From Gordonia polyisoprenivorans (GTDB lineage: Bacteria > Actinomycetota > Actinomycetes > Mycobacteriales > Mycobacteriaceae): DNA of 64,000 nucleotides. The DNA lies in the NCBI RefSeq assembly GCF_017654315.1, contig NZ_CP072203.1, forward strand, positions 1 through 64,000, given 5' to 3'. This document shows positions 47,989 to 57,617 of the stretch, piece after piece (the first letter of the stretch is position 1; the number at the start of each line of letters is the position of its first letter). Both the position numbers and the translations under genes were made by a program. The notes below the pieces were generated by a model. That model was not told where the DNA came from. It made no database searches and saw only the letters and a list, made by a program, of their open reading frames with translations.

Positions 47989-48498
47989 TCAATTCGTCCG
48001 ATCGGCAAAACTTTCGGGCAACTCTCCCGGTGCCACCGAGATCACCGACTCGTCGTCGGCGCCGACGAATTCGAACAGGGTGATCCGGGCGAACTCGGGC
48101 ACGACGAATATCGGATAGGTGGGCCCGGCGTCGCGCAGGGCGCGCATCTCGTCGAGGTGGTCGTTCTGGAACACGACGGTGGCGGAGCCGTTCTCCTCGA
48201 CCCATCGTGGGAAGAAAATCGTTCCGTGGAGTCTGCGCTTTCCCGGCAGGACGTTGACGACGACGCTCGTTCCGGTTGGCTCGTTCCAGGACACCTTGTA
48301 CACGTCGTCGTCGAGCTGCACGAGGTCCACGCGTTGATCCTTCACCCACCGGCCACCCACCATCCCCGAATGAATGCGGTAGTCGATCGTCGACGCGTTC
48401 TTCACGTACATCTCGTACTGCCACCCATTGGCGTAGGTGTAGATGAAGCGATGCCCGACGAGTCCGGACAGGTCCTGGATCGGCGCGATGTTGCTCAT
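47989..48498 (-). CDS. padC: Phenolic acid decarboxylase
   Basis: A 169-residue enzyme closely following bacterial Pad[38 protein letters not shown] and [15 protein letters not shown]. It decarboxylates hydroxycinnamic acids (p-coumaric, ferulic, caffeic) to vinylphenols, a detoxification step. ATG 48498 gives the family N-terminus. No padR regulator is adjacent. Divergent from a DoxX gene. Confidence 0.92.
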   Translation of the reverse strand: MSNIAPIQDLSGLVGHRFIYTYANGWQYEMYVKNASTIDYRIHSGMVGGRWVKDQRVDLVQLDDDVYKVSWNEPTGTSVVVNVLPGKRRLHGTIFFPRWVEENGSATVVFQNDHLDEMRALRDAGPTYPIFVVPEFARITLFEFVGADDESVISVAPGELPESFADRTN

Positions 48499-48608
48499 GG
48501 TGCCGATTGTGCCCGCGTCCGCCTGAGACCCTCCCCACCCCGGGGACGACGCCTCCAAGTAAACGGACTAGAGTCCTGTTAGACCATCGTTAGGAAGGTG
48601 AAACACCC

Positions 48609-49136
48609 ATGCCTCGTACCTCGAAGAATTCCCGGGCACTCGACGCCGGCCTGCTGACCCTGCGCGTCGCAGTGGGGGCCACGTTGTTCGCCCACGGCAC
48701 CCAGAAGCTCGCCGGATGGTTCGGCGGCCCCGGTATCGACGGCACCGCTGCCGGAATGGAGAAGATGGGCTTCGAGCCTGCCAAGCCGTCGGCGATCGCG
48801 GCGGGCATCAGTGAGGCCGCGGGCGGACTCGTCGTGCTCGGTGCGGGCACCCGGGTCGCGGCGGCCGTCGGGACCGCGGCGATGATCGCCGCCGCCGACG
48901 TCCACCGCCCGAGCGGGTTCTTCTCGCAGAACGGCGGTTTCGAGTATCCCGCAGTTCTCGGATTATCCTCTGCTGCAATCGTTCTGACCGGACCGGGGCG
49001 CTACTCGCTGGACGCCGTCGTCAAGCACCCGCTCGCACACGAGAAGGTCGGCATCGCCGCGCTGCTGGCATCGGTCGGCGGCGCCTTCGGCGTCCTCTCG
49101 CGCCGCAAGAAGGCTCTGGCTGCACAGTCGGCCTGA
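48609..49136 (+). CDS. DoxX-family membrane protein
   Basis: A 175-residue protein with about four hydrophobic helices. The DoxX signature is visible: LLTLRVAVGATLFAHGTQKL, GWFGG, EAAGGLVVLG. DoxX proteins are small membrane subunits; in mycobacteria one partners with SodA and a thiosulfate sulfurtransferase. AGGAAGG precedes the ATG. A second, different DoxX gene lies at 60451-60888. Confidence 0.82.
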   Translation: MPRTSKNSRALDAGLLTLRVAVGATLFAHGTQKLAGWFGGPGIDGTAAGMEKMGFEPAKPSAIAAGISEAAGGLVVLGAGTRVAAAVGTAAMIAAADVHRPSGFFSQNGGFEYPAVLGLSSAAIVLTGPGRYSLDAVVKHPLAHEKVGIAALLASVGGAFGVLSRRKKALAAQSA

Positions 49137-49143
49137 GCCGCCG

Positions 49144-49640
49144 TCAGATCACCGTGAACCGCACGGTGCACGTCACCGGCGCAACCGGCACCAACCCCTT
49201 GGGTTGGGCTGTGATCGACACGTCGAGCGAGCCCACCCCGGGGTGGAGGTGGAGCGTCGGCATGCTCGACATGTCGGCGAACGGCATCAGTAGCTGGTAC
49301 CGCCGGATCGAGTCGGAGAATCGTTGCGTTCCGTGCTGTCCTGTCACCGGATTGCGCCAGGTGAGGGTACCGCCGGCCGAGTAGGGGGCGATGAACGTCA
49401 CCGGCTTGGTCAAGTACAGCGTCACACTGTTGTGGACGATCGGTTTCTGGGTCTGCTGAGCGTGGATTCCCACTGTGTAGGGCAGATCGACGATGTTGGG
49501 ACTGACACCTGACAAGTGCGGTCATCGAGCCGACCGAGGGTGTCGTCAGCCGACGCGGTACCCGCGCCGATCAGCATTCCCGCCGCAGACGCGACCGTGA
49601 GCGCTCCGGCTACCAGCCGGTTCCTCCGTGTGCTGTTCAC
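49144..49640 (-). pseudogene. Secreted protein gene broken by a frameshift
   Basis: The 5' part (from GTG 49640) encodes a clear Sec signal peptide, LVAGALTVASAAGMLIGAG then TASADDTLGRLDD. The 3' part, in a different frame, encodes about 120 residues of beta-rich sequence (VSPNIVDLPYTVGIHAQQ, TLYLTKPVTFIAPYSAGG) ending VRFTVI. The frames join near 49515, at a TGTCAGGTGTCAG direct repeat where slippage or a sequencing indel is likely. Without the shift it would be a secreted protein of about 165 residues of unknown family. Confidence 0.65.
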
Positions 49641-49734
49641 GCGCCGAGTATCGGCTGTGGCTTCACGATCGTTAACTCGACTAGTCGAATCGTGATCCCG
49701 TCGTCCCCGAGACGCGACCCGAGGACGAACACGC

Positions 49735-49950
49735 CTACGGGATCGGCCAGTCGGTCGTGGCTCGCGCAGACGCCACCACGTCGTCGGACAATTGCGACGG
49801 ATCGATCCGCCGCGTCTTCTCCCACGCATGATGCACGGGGCAACGCTGCACGCGCATCGGCCCGAACCGCGCGGCCTTGAACGAGCCCAACGGCCACCAG
49901 ATCGTCGAATAGTAGGCACCTCGATCACACCGGACGATCACCCTGTTCAT
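49735..49950 (-). CDS. Small hypothetical protein (zinc-ribbon-like)
   Basis: A 71-residue protein: MNRVIVRCDRGAYYSTIWW, PLGSFKAARFGPMRVQRCPV then HHAWEKTRRID. The pattern (RCxxG...W.PxGS.KA.RxGPxRxQRCPV) recurs in small actinobacterial proteins. Cysteines in RCDRG and QRCPVHH could bind zinc. A longer in-frame start at 50040 is unlikely. Function unknown. Confidence 0.65.
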   Translation of the reverse strand: MNRVIVRCDRGAYYSTIWWPLGSFKAARFGPMRVQRCPVHHAWEKTRRIDPSQLSDDVVASARATTDWPIP

Positions 49951-50127
49951 CTCGACTCCGATCTCCCAATATCCAAGGGTCGGTAAACCGCCGGAAAAGT
50001 GACCCCAAAGAGTTGGGTCGAATTGTCGCAGTTCTCCCAATCACTCTACGCTGCAATGCAATTGGTGAGAATAATCTCAGGCAATCCTTACCCCACGAAG
50101 GGCAGCCAAGGCATACCTTTCTTTCTC

Positions 50128-52209
50128 ATGAACTGGGCTGACGCGGTGCCGAATCTGCTGATCGGACTCCGGGAAGGACTCGAGGCCGGACTGGTCGTCA
50201 GCATCCTGCTCGCCGCCCTGCACAAGGCCAATGCCACCCTCCCCGCCGCACGGCAGGTCTCGACCGCCGCAATCTGGCTCGGCGTTCTCGGTGCGGTTTC
50301 ACTGGCGGGCAGCTTCGCGGCGGTACTCAGCTACTCGACCACCATCCTGTCGAGTTCGGCGCAGGAGGCGATCGGCGGCGCGCTCAGTGTGGTCGCGGTC
50401 GTTCTGGTGACCGGGATGATCTTCTGGATGCGCAAGACCGCTCGCTCGCTGTCGGGGCAACTGCGCGGCGACGTCGACCGCGCCCTGGCCATCGGCGCGG
50501 GCGCGCTCACGCTGACCGCGTTCTTCGCCGTCGGCCGCGAGGGTCTCGAGACGACGCTGTTCCTGTGGACCGCGGTCAAGGCGTCGGGATCGACGGTCGC
50601 ACCGTTGATCGGCGCCGCCATCGGAATCGCCATCGCAATCACGTTGTGCTGGTTGCTCTATCGGCGAGCGATTCACCTCGACCTCGGCAAGTTCTTCAAC
50701 TGGACGGCACTGGCGCTGATCGTCATCGCGGCGGGCGTCCTCGCCTACGGTCTCGGCGACCTGCAAGATGCCGGACTCCTACCCGGAAGCTCGTGGGTCG
50801 CCTTCGATCTGACGGCCCACATCGATCCCACCTCCTGGTGGGTGACGCTGATCAGCGGAACCACCGAGCTCACCCCCAAGATGACGGTGCTGCAGATCGT
50901 GGCGTGGGCCGTCTACCTCGTGGTGGTGCTGACGATGTTCGTGCGCGCCGGCGCCGTTGTCCCGGCCGCCGCGAGCACCTCCGAGGAGAATCCCGCCGCG
51001 CGCGACACCACCGAGCCGGCACCGCCACGGTGGGAACGGTGGGCCCAGCAACGCACCCTCCCGGTCGCCCTGACACTGATCGCGGTTCCGGTGCTCGTCG
51101 CCGTCGTGGTCATCCTCGCCCTGCCCACTCCCACGTCGACCGACACCACCGTCACGATCACCGCCGACAGTTGTGCGCACGAATGGAATTCGGCGCATTC
51201 GGGTACCCAGAGCATCGACGTGGCGAACAAGTCCTCGCACGCCGGGGAGATCAACCTCGACGACGCATCCGGTGGTGTCGTCGGTGAGATCGAGACTCTC
51301 GGCCCGGGGACCACCGCCACTCTCACCGCCACGCTCGGGTCGGGGACGTACTCGTTCGTGTGTCTGATGCCGGGGGGCACCACCCGCAGCGCAGCGGTGA
51401 CGGTGACCGGGCACGACGTCGCGAATGTCCTTGCCGTCAAACCGGTCACCACCGCCGACCTCACCGGCCCCAACAATGCCTATCAGGCATATGCCTCGCA
51501 GACGCTGACGACCCTGGCAGGCGACGTCGCCACCCTGCGTTCGGCGGTGGCATCCGGAGATCTCGCGGGGGCCCAAAGAGATTGGCTGACAGCGCAACTC
51601 GACTGGGAAAGGGTTGGTGCCTCCTACGACAGCTTCGGCGACAAGGGCCAGACCGTCGACGGATTGCCCGATGGTCTTCCCGACGGGGTGAACGATCCCG
51701 GTTTCACCGGACTGCACCGCGTCGAGTACGGCCTCTACCACGGCCAGGGGCCGTCCCAGCTGCTGCCGGTGATCGACCAATTGACCACCGACATCGGCGT
51801 CGTCCAGCAGAATCTGACCACCGACGACGAGGCCGGTGATCCGACCAACCTGCCCATCCGGGTCCACGAGATCCTCGAGGACGCCCAACGCGACCACCTC
51901 TCCGGGATCGACGATCTGGGCTCGCACACCGCCTATGCGGCCACCTCCGCCGACACCCAGGTCACGCGCGTGGTGCTCGCCGAGGTCGCGCCGCTGGTGC
52001 AGGCCCGCGACCCCGGTTTGGTCGCCACCATCACCCGAGGTCTCGACACCCTCGACGCCGCGCTGAACACCACCCGCACCCCCGACGGCTGGCAGCCCAG
52101 CGACACGGTGACCCTGGCCCAACGCCAGCAGGTCAACGCCGCGCTGGGCGCCGTACTGCAGTCGTTGTCCGACGAGCCCGGGCTGCTCGAGGTCCCGCCC
52201 AGCTCATGA
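50128..52209 (+). CDS. Iron uptake permease fused to its EfeO-like partner (EfeU-EfeO)
   Basis: A 693-residue fusion. Residues 1-275 are an FTR1/EfeU permease with the two iron-binding motifs LREGLEAG (REGLE at 15-19) and VGREGLETT (137-141) in about seven helices. After one more transmembrane helix (about 311-332), residues 340-430 form a cupredoxin-like domain and 445-690 an imelysin/M75 domain with the HxxIL-type PIRVHEILED. In E. coli EfeU and EfeO are separate. With EfeB downstream (51-bp gap), this is a complete EfeUOB ferrous iron system in two genes. Confidence 0.9.
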   Translation: MNWADAVPNLLIGLREGLEAGLVVSILLAALHKANATLPAARQVSTAAIWLGVLGAVSLAGSFAAVLSYSTTILSSSAQEAIGGALSVVAVVLVTGMIFWMRKTARSLSGQLRGDVDRALAIGAGALTLTAFFAVGREGLETTLFLWTAVKASGSTVAPLIGAAIGIAIAITLCWLLYRRAIHLDLGKFFNWTALALIVIAAGVLAYGLGDLQDAGLLPGSSWVAFDLTAHIDPTSWWVTLISGTTELTPKMTVLQIVAWAVYLVVVLTMFVRAGAVVPAAASTSEENPAARDTTEPAPPRWERWAQQRTLPVALTLIAVPVLVAVVVILALPTPTSTDTTVTITADSCAHEWNSAHSGTQSIDVANKSSHAGEINLDDASGGVVGEIETLGPGTTATLTATLGSGTYSFVCLMPGGTTRSAAVTVTGHDVANVLAVKPVTTADLTGPNNAYQAYASQTLTTLAGDVATLRSAVASGDLAGAQRDWLTAQLDWERVGASYDSFGDKGQTVDGLPDGLPDGVNDPGFTGLHRVEYGLYHGQGPSQLLPVIDQLTTDIGVVQQNLTTDDEAGDPTNLPIRVHEILEDAQRDHLSGIDDLGSHTAYAATSADTQVTRVVLAEVAPLVQARDPGLVATITRGLDTLDAALNTTRTPDGWQPSDTVTLAQRQQVNAALGAVLQSLSDEPGLLEVPPSS

Positions 52210-52260
52210 CCACCACCGACCTGATTCCGACTTCCCTGTAGCGAGAGCCGAGAACCCCAC

Positions 52261-53523
52261 ATGCGCAAGCATTTCGACCCCAGCCCCTCCGCGGTGAACC
52301 GACGGAATTTCCTGCGTGGCGCGGCCGCCGGAACCGCAGGTACCGCGTTGACCGCAGGCCTGATCACCGGTGGCGTCGCCGCCGATGCTCGCTCGGCGGA
52401 CTCCGGTCCGCCCGAAAGTGATTCGTATCCTTTTCATTCCGAGCATCAGTCGGGAATCCTCACACCGGGTCCGGCCGACAAGCAGGCGTTCTCGGCCGTC
52501 GCCGCCTTCGACGTCGTCGAGGGCACCTCGCGCGCCGACCTCGTCGATCTCATGAAGACGCTGACCACCCGTGCCCGCACCCTCACCGCAGGCGGCGCGC
52601 CGACCGATGCCGGGGTGTCGGCACCGCCCTCGGATTCCGACGTGCTGGGCCCGCAGATGCCCGCCGACGGACTGACCCCCACGCTGGGCCTGGGTGCGAG
52701 TCTGTTCGACGATCGGTTCGGACTGTCGTCGTCGAAACCGTTGCAGCTCAAGCCGATGCGGATCTTTCCCGATGACTCCCCGGATCCGGCGTGGATGCAC
52801 GGCGACCTTTCGTTGCAACTGTGCGCCAATCACCCCGACACCATCCACCACGCGATCCGCGACATCACCCGTCACACCCGCGGCGCGATGCAGATCCGGT
52901 GGAAGATCGAGGGATACAACTCGCCGCCGCGTCCTTCGGGGACGGCACGGAACCTGTTGGGATTCAAGGACGGTACCGCCAATCCGACCGGGTCCGAGGC
53001 GCAATCGCTGGTGTGGGTGGACGATCCGCGCGAACCGCGGTGGGCTCGGGGTGGCAGTTATCAGGTGGTGCGACTGATCCGGATGCTCGTCGAATTCTGG
53101 GACCGTGTGTCGATCAACGAGCAGGAGAACATGTTCGGCCGCCGCCGAGACACCGGCGCACCACTGGACGGTAACGCCGAGTTCGACACCCCGAACTACG
53201 CGGCCGACCCGAAGGGCACCGTCATCCCGCTCGACGCGCACATTCGCATCGCCAACCCTCGTACACCGGCCACCGAGAACCAGCGCCTCATCCGCCGCTC
53301 CTACAACTACGATCTGGGCGTCGACCCGAACGGCAACATACAAGCGGGCCATGTCTTCCTCGCCTATCAGCAAGACGTGGTGCGCCAGTTCGAGACGATC
53401 CAGTTGCGCCTCGTCGGCGAGCCCCTCATCGACTACGTGCAGCCGTTCGGGGGCGGCTATTTCTTCGTGGTGCCCGGCGTCCGCTCGGCCGACGACTGGT
53501 ACGCCCGTGGCCTGCTGACCTGA
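52261..53523 (+). CDS. efeB: Deferrochelatase/peroxidase EfeB (DyP-type, Tat-exported)
   Basis: A 420-residue heme peroxidase. The twin-arginine signal reads NRRNFLRGAAAG at residues 13-24 followed by a hydrophobic stretch. The DyP motif is LLGFKDGTANP with the catalytic Asp; the proximal heme histidine lies in LDAHIRIANPR. EfeB oxidises ferrous iron or extracts it from heme for EfeUO. It follows the EfeUO fusion gene and probably shares its mRNA. Confidence 0.95.
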   Translation: MRKHFDPSPSAVNRRNFLRGAAAGTAGTALTAGLITGGVAADARSADSGPPESDSYPFHSEHQSGILTPGPADKQAFSAVAAFDVVEGTSRADLVDLMKTLTTRARTLTAGGAPTDAGVSAPPSDSDVLGPQMPADGLTPTLGLGASLFDDRFGLSSSKPLQLKPMRIFPDDSPDPAWMHGDLSLQLCANHPDTIHHAIRDITRHTRGAMQIRWKIEGYNSPPRPSGTARNLLGFKDGTANPTGSEAQSLVWVDDPREPRWARGGSYQVVRLIRMLVEFWDRVSINEQENMFGRRRDTGAPLDGNAEFDTPNYAADPKGTVIPLDAHIRIANPRTPATENQRLIRRSYNYDLGVDPNGNIQAGHVFLAYQQDVVRQFETIQLRLVGEPLIDYVQPFGGGYFFVVPGVRSADDWYARGLLT

Positions 53524-53619
53524 CCGAGGTCAGTTCCGCCGGTCGGCGATGACTAGGATTGGTCGCACCACGATGGTCGTGTGCACACGGCCGGGACCAC
53601 CAGTACCTGCGGGGTGAGG

Positions 53620-54828
53620 ATGCCGAAGTCACCGCAATCGGTCACCCCTGTCTCCACCGGCCTCGACCGTGTGTTCCCGCCCTGGTTGCGCGTCGACGAC
53701 CTCGATCCCGTCGGCCCGCTGTGGCGGGCCGCGCAGATCTTCCGGCTCGCATCCTTCTGCTACGCGCTGGGTTTTCAGATCGTCGTGAACCACGACCTGG
53801 ATCGGCCGGGACTGACGTGGGCGCTGTTCGGCTTGTTGGCCGTCGCCAACATCTGGTGGGCGGCGGGCTATCTCGTGGGATTCGGCCGGCGCTGGTGGTT
53901 CGTGGCGTCCGAAGTCGCGGTATCGGCGGTGATGATGCTGTCGACCTCCTACGTCGCCGACATGGCCTGGGTGGCGGACAACCAAACCTGGCCGACGACC
54001 CTCTGGATGACCAATTGTGTTCTCTCCAGCGCACTTCTGGGCGGGCCGTGGTGGGGGCTTCTGGGCGGAGCCGCGGTGGGGCTGACCAACTTCTATGTGA
54101 AGGGCGAGATCATCCTCAACTTCGGCCGCAACGCCACCGCGCTGCTGCTGTTGATGACCGGCATGGCGATCGGGCTCGCCGCGTCGCGGGCGCGCGTCAC
54201 CCATGAACGGCTGACCATCGCGATCCGAGCGGCCGCGCAGGCCGCCGAACGCGAACGCCTTGCCCGTGAGGTGCACGACGGCGTGCTGCAGGTGCTGGCA
54301 CTGGTCGCCCGACGAGGCGCCGAGATCGGTGGTGAAACAGCGCAACTCGCAGCGCTCGCCGCCCAGCAGGAGCAACGCCTGCGCCGGCTGATCGCAGCGC
54401 GGCCGGCCGACGGCGACTCCGACACGCAGACCGATCTCGGTGCAGCGCTGCAAGCGTTGGCCGCCGACGGGGTGTCGGTCAGCGCACCGCCCGATCCGGT
54501 TCCGCTGCCGGCAACGGTTCTCGCCGAGGTGATGTCGGCCATCGACAACATCCTCACCAATTCCGCACTGCACGCCGGACCCGAGGCGCACAGTTATGTA
54601 CTTCTCGAGGACCTCGACGACGAGGTGATCATCAGCGTCCGCGACACCGGGGTGGGGATCGCACCGGGCCGGCTCGCCCAAGCGAGAAGTGAAGGTCGGA
54701 TGGGGATCGATCGTTCGATCGTCGGACGCATCGAGCACCTCGGCGGTAGGGCCCAACTACATTCGGCGCCGGGCACGGGAACCGAGTGGGAACTGACGAT
54801 CCCGGTGGAGAAAGGCAGACGGCGATGA
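53620..54828 (+). CDS. Sensor histidine kinase (MacS-like)
   Basis: A 402-residue membrane kinase. Residues about 35-190 hold several hydrophobic helices; the phosphoacceptor is in ERERLAREVHDGVLQVLALV; the ATPase domain has DNILTNSALHAG and VRDTGVGIAPG, ending GTGTEWELTIPV. This layout matches the actinobacterial MacS family linked to cell-envelope or antibiotic stress. ATG 53620 has GGGGTGAGG upstream; an earlier in-frame start at 53581 is possible. Overlaps the regulator gene (ATGA). Confidence 0.88.
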   Translation: MPKSPQSVTPVSTGLDRVFPPWLRVDDLDPVGPLWRAAQIFRLASFCYALGFQIVVNHDLDRPGLTWALFGLLAVANIWWAAGYLVGFGRRWWFVASEVAVSAVMMLSTSYVADMAWVADNQTWPTTLWMTNCVLSSALLGGPWWGLLGGAAVGLTNFYVKGEIILNFGRNATALLLLMTGMAIGLAASRARVTHERLTIAIRAAAQAAERERLAREVHDGVLQVLALVARRGAEIGGETAQLAALAAQQEQRLRRLIAARPADGDSDTQTDLGAALQALAADGVSVSAPPDPVPLPATVLAEVMSAIDNILTNSALHAGPEAHSYVLLEDLDDEVIISVRDTGVGIAPGRLAQARSEGRMGIDRSIVGRIEHLGGRAQLHSAPGTGTEWELTIPVEKGRRR

Positions 54829-55466
54829 CGGTACGTGTGATGGTGGTCGATGATCACCCGATGTGGCGCGACGGGGTCGCCCGCGACCTGACCGACGAAG
54901 GGTTCGAGGTGGTCGCCACCGCCGACGGCGTCCGCGCGGCCACCGCCCGCGCCGCGGCGGTCCAGCCCGACGTGGTGCTGATGGACATGCAGATGCCCGA
55001 CGGCAGTGGCGCACAAGCGACCACCGAACTCCTCGCCGTCTGCCCGGGCGCCCGGGTGTTGGTGCTCTCGGCTTCCGACGAACGCGACGACGTCCTCGAC
55101 GCCGTCAAGGCCGGTGCCACCGGCTATCTCGTCAAGAGCGCTCACCGCGACGAACTGGTGGCGGCGGTCCGCGCAACCGCCGAAGGGCAGGCCGTGTTCA
55201 CGCCCGGTCTGGCCGGGTTGGTGCTCGGCGAGTATCGGCGGATCGCGCGCGACCCGGGCCCCGACACCCCCGTGCTGACCGACCGGGAGACCCAGGTGCT
55301 GCGTGAGGTCGCCAAGGGGCTGTCGTCCAAGCAGATCGCCACAAGGCTGTCGATCAGCCCGCGTACCGTCGAGAACCACGTCGGCGCGACCCTGCGGAAA
55401 CTGCAGTTGGCCAACCGAGTCGAATTGGCACGGTACGCCATCGAACACGGCCTCGACGACGACTGA
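54825..55466 (+). CDS. NarL/LuxR-type response regulator
   Basis: A 214-residue regulator: receiver domain with VVDDHPMWRDGV and phospho-Asp in VVLMDMQMPDG, then a LuxR helix-turn-helix (LTDRETQVLREVAKGLSSKQ, ISPRTVENHVG). It overlaps the kinase gene by four bases and is its cognate partner. Confidence 0.95.
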   Translation: MTVRVMVVDDHPMWRDGVARDLTDEGFEVVATADGVRAATARAAAVQPDVVLMDMQMPDGSGAQATTELLAVCPGARVLVLSASDERDDVLDAVKAGATGYLVKSAHRDELVAAVRATAEGQAVFTPGLAGLVLGEYRRIARDPGPDTPVLTDRETQVLREVAKGLSSKQIATRLSISPRTVENHVGATLRKLQLANRVELARYAIEHGLDDD

Positions 55467-55584
55467 GCACCATCCGCCCGAACGACGCCGACCAGGCTTC
55501 TCCGCAGGTCAACGGCGCTTCACTCACGGCATCCGGGTAGATCTACTCATGATCGGCAGCCTTCGCGCCAGCACAGTTGTCCTC

Positions 55585-57600
55585 ATGAACCACACACCTG
55601 CCCCCGGCGAGCCCACGCCCGCGCAGAGTGACACGACAGTCACTGTGCTCGATCGGATCAGCGGCCAGTTCGCCGACATCGCCCGCTCCATGACCTCCAT
55701 CTCCGACGACATGACGACGCTGCAGAGCATCCTCGGTGCCGCGCCTGTCCCGGCGCAGCCCTCGCCACAGCCGGTTCCGCCACAGCCGGTTCCGCCGCAG
55801 GCCGTCCCGTCCCCGCCTCATCACCATCAGCCCATGCCTGCGCCCTATGCGATCCCCACCTATCAGCCGGTGCGGCCCGCGCCGTACGCGATGCCGGCCG
55901 GACCCGTGCCGGTCGGGCCGATGCCGTTCAGCCCCATGCCGGTCGGGCCGATACCAGCCCGACCGCCCTACCCGCCGGTCGGTCATCGTTCATCGATACC
56001 GCCGAGAAAGACTCTGTCCGAACGGATCTCGCAGGCCGCCGAACGCGGACTCGTCGGCAAGCTCCTCGCCGCGGCCGGAGTCGGGATCACGCTGATCGGC
56101 GTGGTGTTGTTGCTGGTTCTGGCCGCGCAGGCCGGCCTGCTCCGGCCGGAGCTGCGGGTGGCCGGCGGCGCACTCTTGGCTGTCACACTCGTCGGCGTCG
56201 GCGCCATTCTCGGCCGAGATTCCGGAAAGCGTTCGGGTGCTGCGGCTCTCGTTGCCACCGGCGTGGCCACTGCCCTGTTCGACGTGCTGGCGATCACCGC
56301 GATCTATCACTGGGTACCCGACTACGCCGCGCTCATCCTGGCGGCTGTCATCGCCGCAGGTGGTCTCGGGATCGCGCACTGGTGGAACAGTCAGGCACTG
56401 GCGTTGATGGTCGGCATCCCGCTGGTGGCGTTCGCGCCGTTCATCACCGGTGGTATCGACGACGTGCTCGTCGGCTTCCTGCTCAGTTACGCCGCCGCCA
56501 CCCTGTGGATTCAGCTGGGACGTAACTGGATTGCGATGTTCGCAACCAATACGGCGGTCGCCACGCTCCCGCTCTGTTACGCGGTGGTCGAGGGTGCGCT
56601 CACCTCCCCGGATGCTGTGCAGTGGTTCGTCGTCATCGCGCTGGGCGTCAACACGCTCCTTGCGACGGGCTCGGCGCTTGTCCTGCTCCGCAGTTCGACG
56701 CAACCGCTGATCGTGACGCTGGTCGCGAGCGCCACTCTGGTGCCGATGCTCGGGGCAACTCCGATCGCAGGCCCGGTGGTCGCCTCGATCATGATGGCGC
56801 TGACAGCCGTCGTTCTGGCGACTCTGGCGCTGACTACCGGCCACCTGCGCGGTGTCACATCCGCGGTACGGACGGTGTGGTTGGCGGCGAGCGCCGTTGC
56901 CACCTGCGGTGCACTGATGGCCGGTCTCGACGGCCCAGGATTGGTCATCGGGCTGGCCGGTGTCGGCCTCGTCGTCTCTGTTGGTGCATGTGTCACAACC
57001 CGATTGGCGTTGCAGATGCGGATCATCGGCACCGTGTTCACCGGCCTCGCGCTATTCGGCTCGATGTCCCTCGGAGCCATCGATCGCATGGTGCTCAGGA
57101 ACTCGTTGCCGCCAACCACGCAGGCCCAGTTGGTGATCGTCGCGGCGGTCTCGCTTGCCACGGTGGCCACGCTCACCTGGTCGTGGGCCCGCGTTCGTCG
57201 CAGCGACGTGCCCACCATCGGGACCATCGGCAGCCTGATCTCCTTGGGACTGGTCACCGAGATCTGCGTCGGCCTCGGTGGCGCGATCAGCGGAGGCGTT
57301 GACAGCGGATTCCGCGCGGGCCACACCGTCGCGACCATCACCTGGGTGCTGACCGCCGCAGCCGGACTCATCTGGGCTCGTCGACTCCACGGCTCGTCCC
57401 GCACCCTCACGGTGACGGTGAGCCTGGTGATCGTCGCCGCCGCGGTCGCCAAGTTGTTCCTCTTCGACCTCGCCGCCCTCGACGGGCTGTTCCGGGTCAT
57501 CGCCTTCCTCGTCGTCGGATTGCTCCTGTTGACACTCGGTGTGGTCTACGCACAGTCGTTGAACTCCGATGACGGCCGGCCACACCCGAGGACCCAGTGA
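55585..57600 (+). CDS. DUF2339-family polytopic membrane protein
   Basis: A 671-residue protein. Residues about 50-140 are proline-rich and probably cytoplasmic; from about 150 it has many hydrophobic helices (GKLLAAAGVGITLIGVVLLL, ALMVGIPLVAFAPFITGGID) and ends DLAALDGLFRVIAFLVVGLLL, the conserved DUF2339 C-terminus. Function unknown. ATG 55585 is one of several possible starts. It lies 119 bp after the MacR-like gene and may be a target of that system. Confidence 0.8.
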   Translation: MNHTPAPGEPTPAQSDTTVTVLDRISGQFADIARSMTSISDDMTTLQSILGAAPVPAQPSPQPVPPQPVPPQAVPSPPHHHQPMPAPYAIPTYQPVRPAPYAMPAGPVPVGPMPFSPMPVGPIPARPPYPPVGHRSSIPPRKTLSERISQAAERGLVGKLLAAAGVGITLIGVVLLLVLAAQAGLLRPELRVAGGALLAVTLVGVGAILGRDSGKRSGAAALVATGVATALFDVLAITAIYHWVPDYAALILAAVIAAGGLGIAHWWNSQALALMVGIPLVAFAPFITGGIDDVLVGFLLSYAAATLWIQLGRNWIAMFATNTAVATLPLCYAVVEGALTSPDAVQWFVVIALGVNTLLATGSALVLLRSSTQPLIVTLVASATLVPMLGATPIAGPVVASIMMALTAVVLATLALTTGHLRGVTSAVRTVWLAASAVATCGALMAGLDGPGLVIGLAGVGLVVSVGACVTTRLALQMRIIGTVFTGLALFGSMSLGAIDRMVLRNSLPPTTQAQLVIVAAVSLATVATLTWSWARVRRSDVPTIGTIGSLISLGLVTEICVGLGGAISGGVDSGFRAGHTVATITWVLTAAAGLIWARRLHGSSRTLTVTVSLVIVAAAVAKLFLFDLAALDGLFRVIAFLVVGLLLLTLGVVYAQSLNSDDGRPHPRTQ

Positions 57601-57617
57601 CCGTCGTGGCCTCGCGC

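Noticed and set aside
50103..50121. IdeR/DtxR iron box upstream of the EfeUO gene
   Set aside because: Only about 10 of 19 positions match the consensus; iron control is plausible but not supported by this site.
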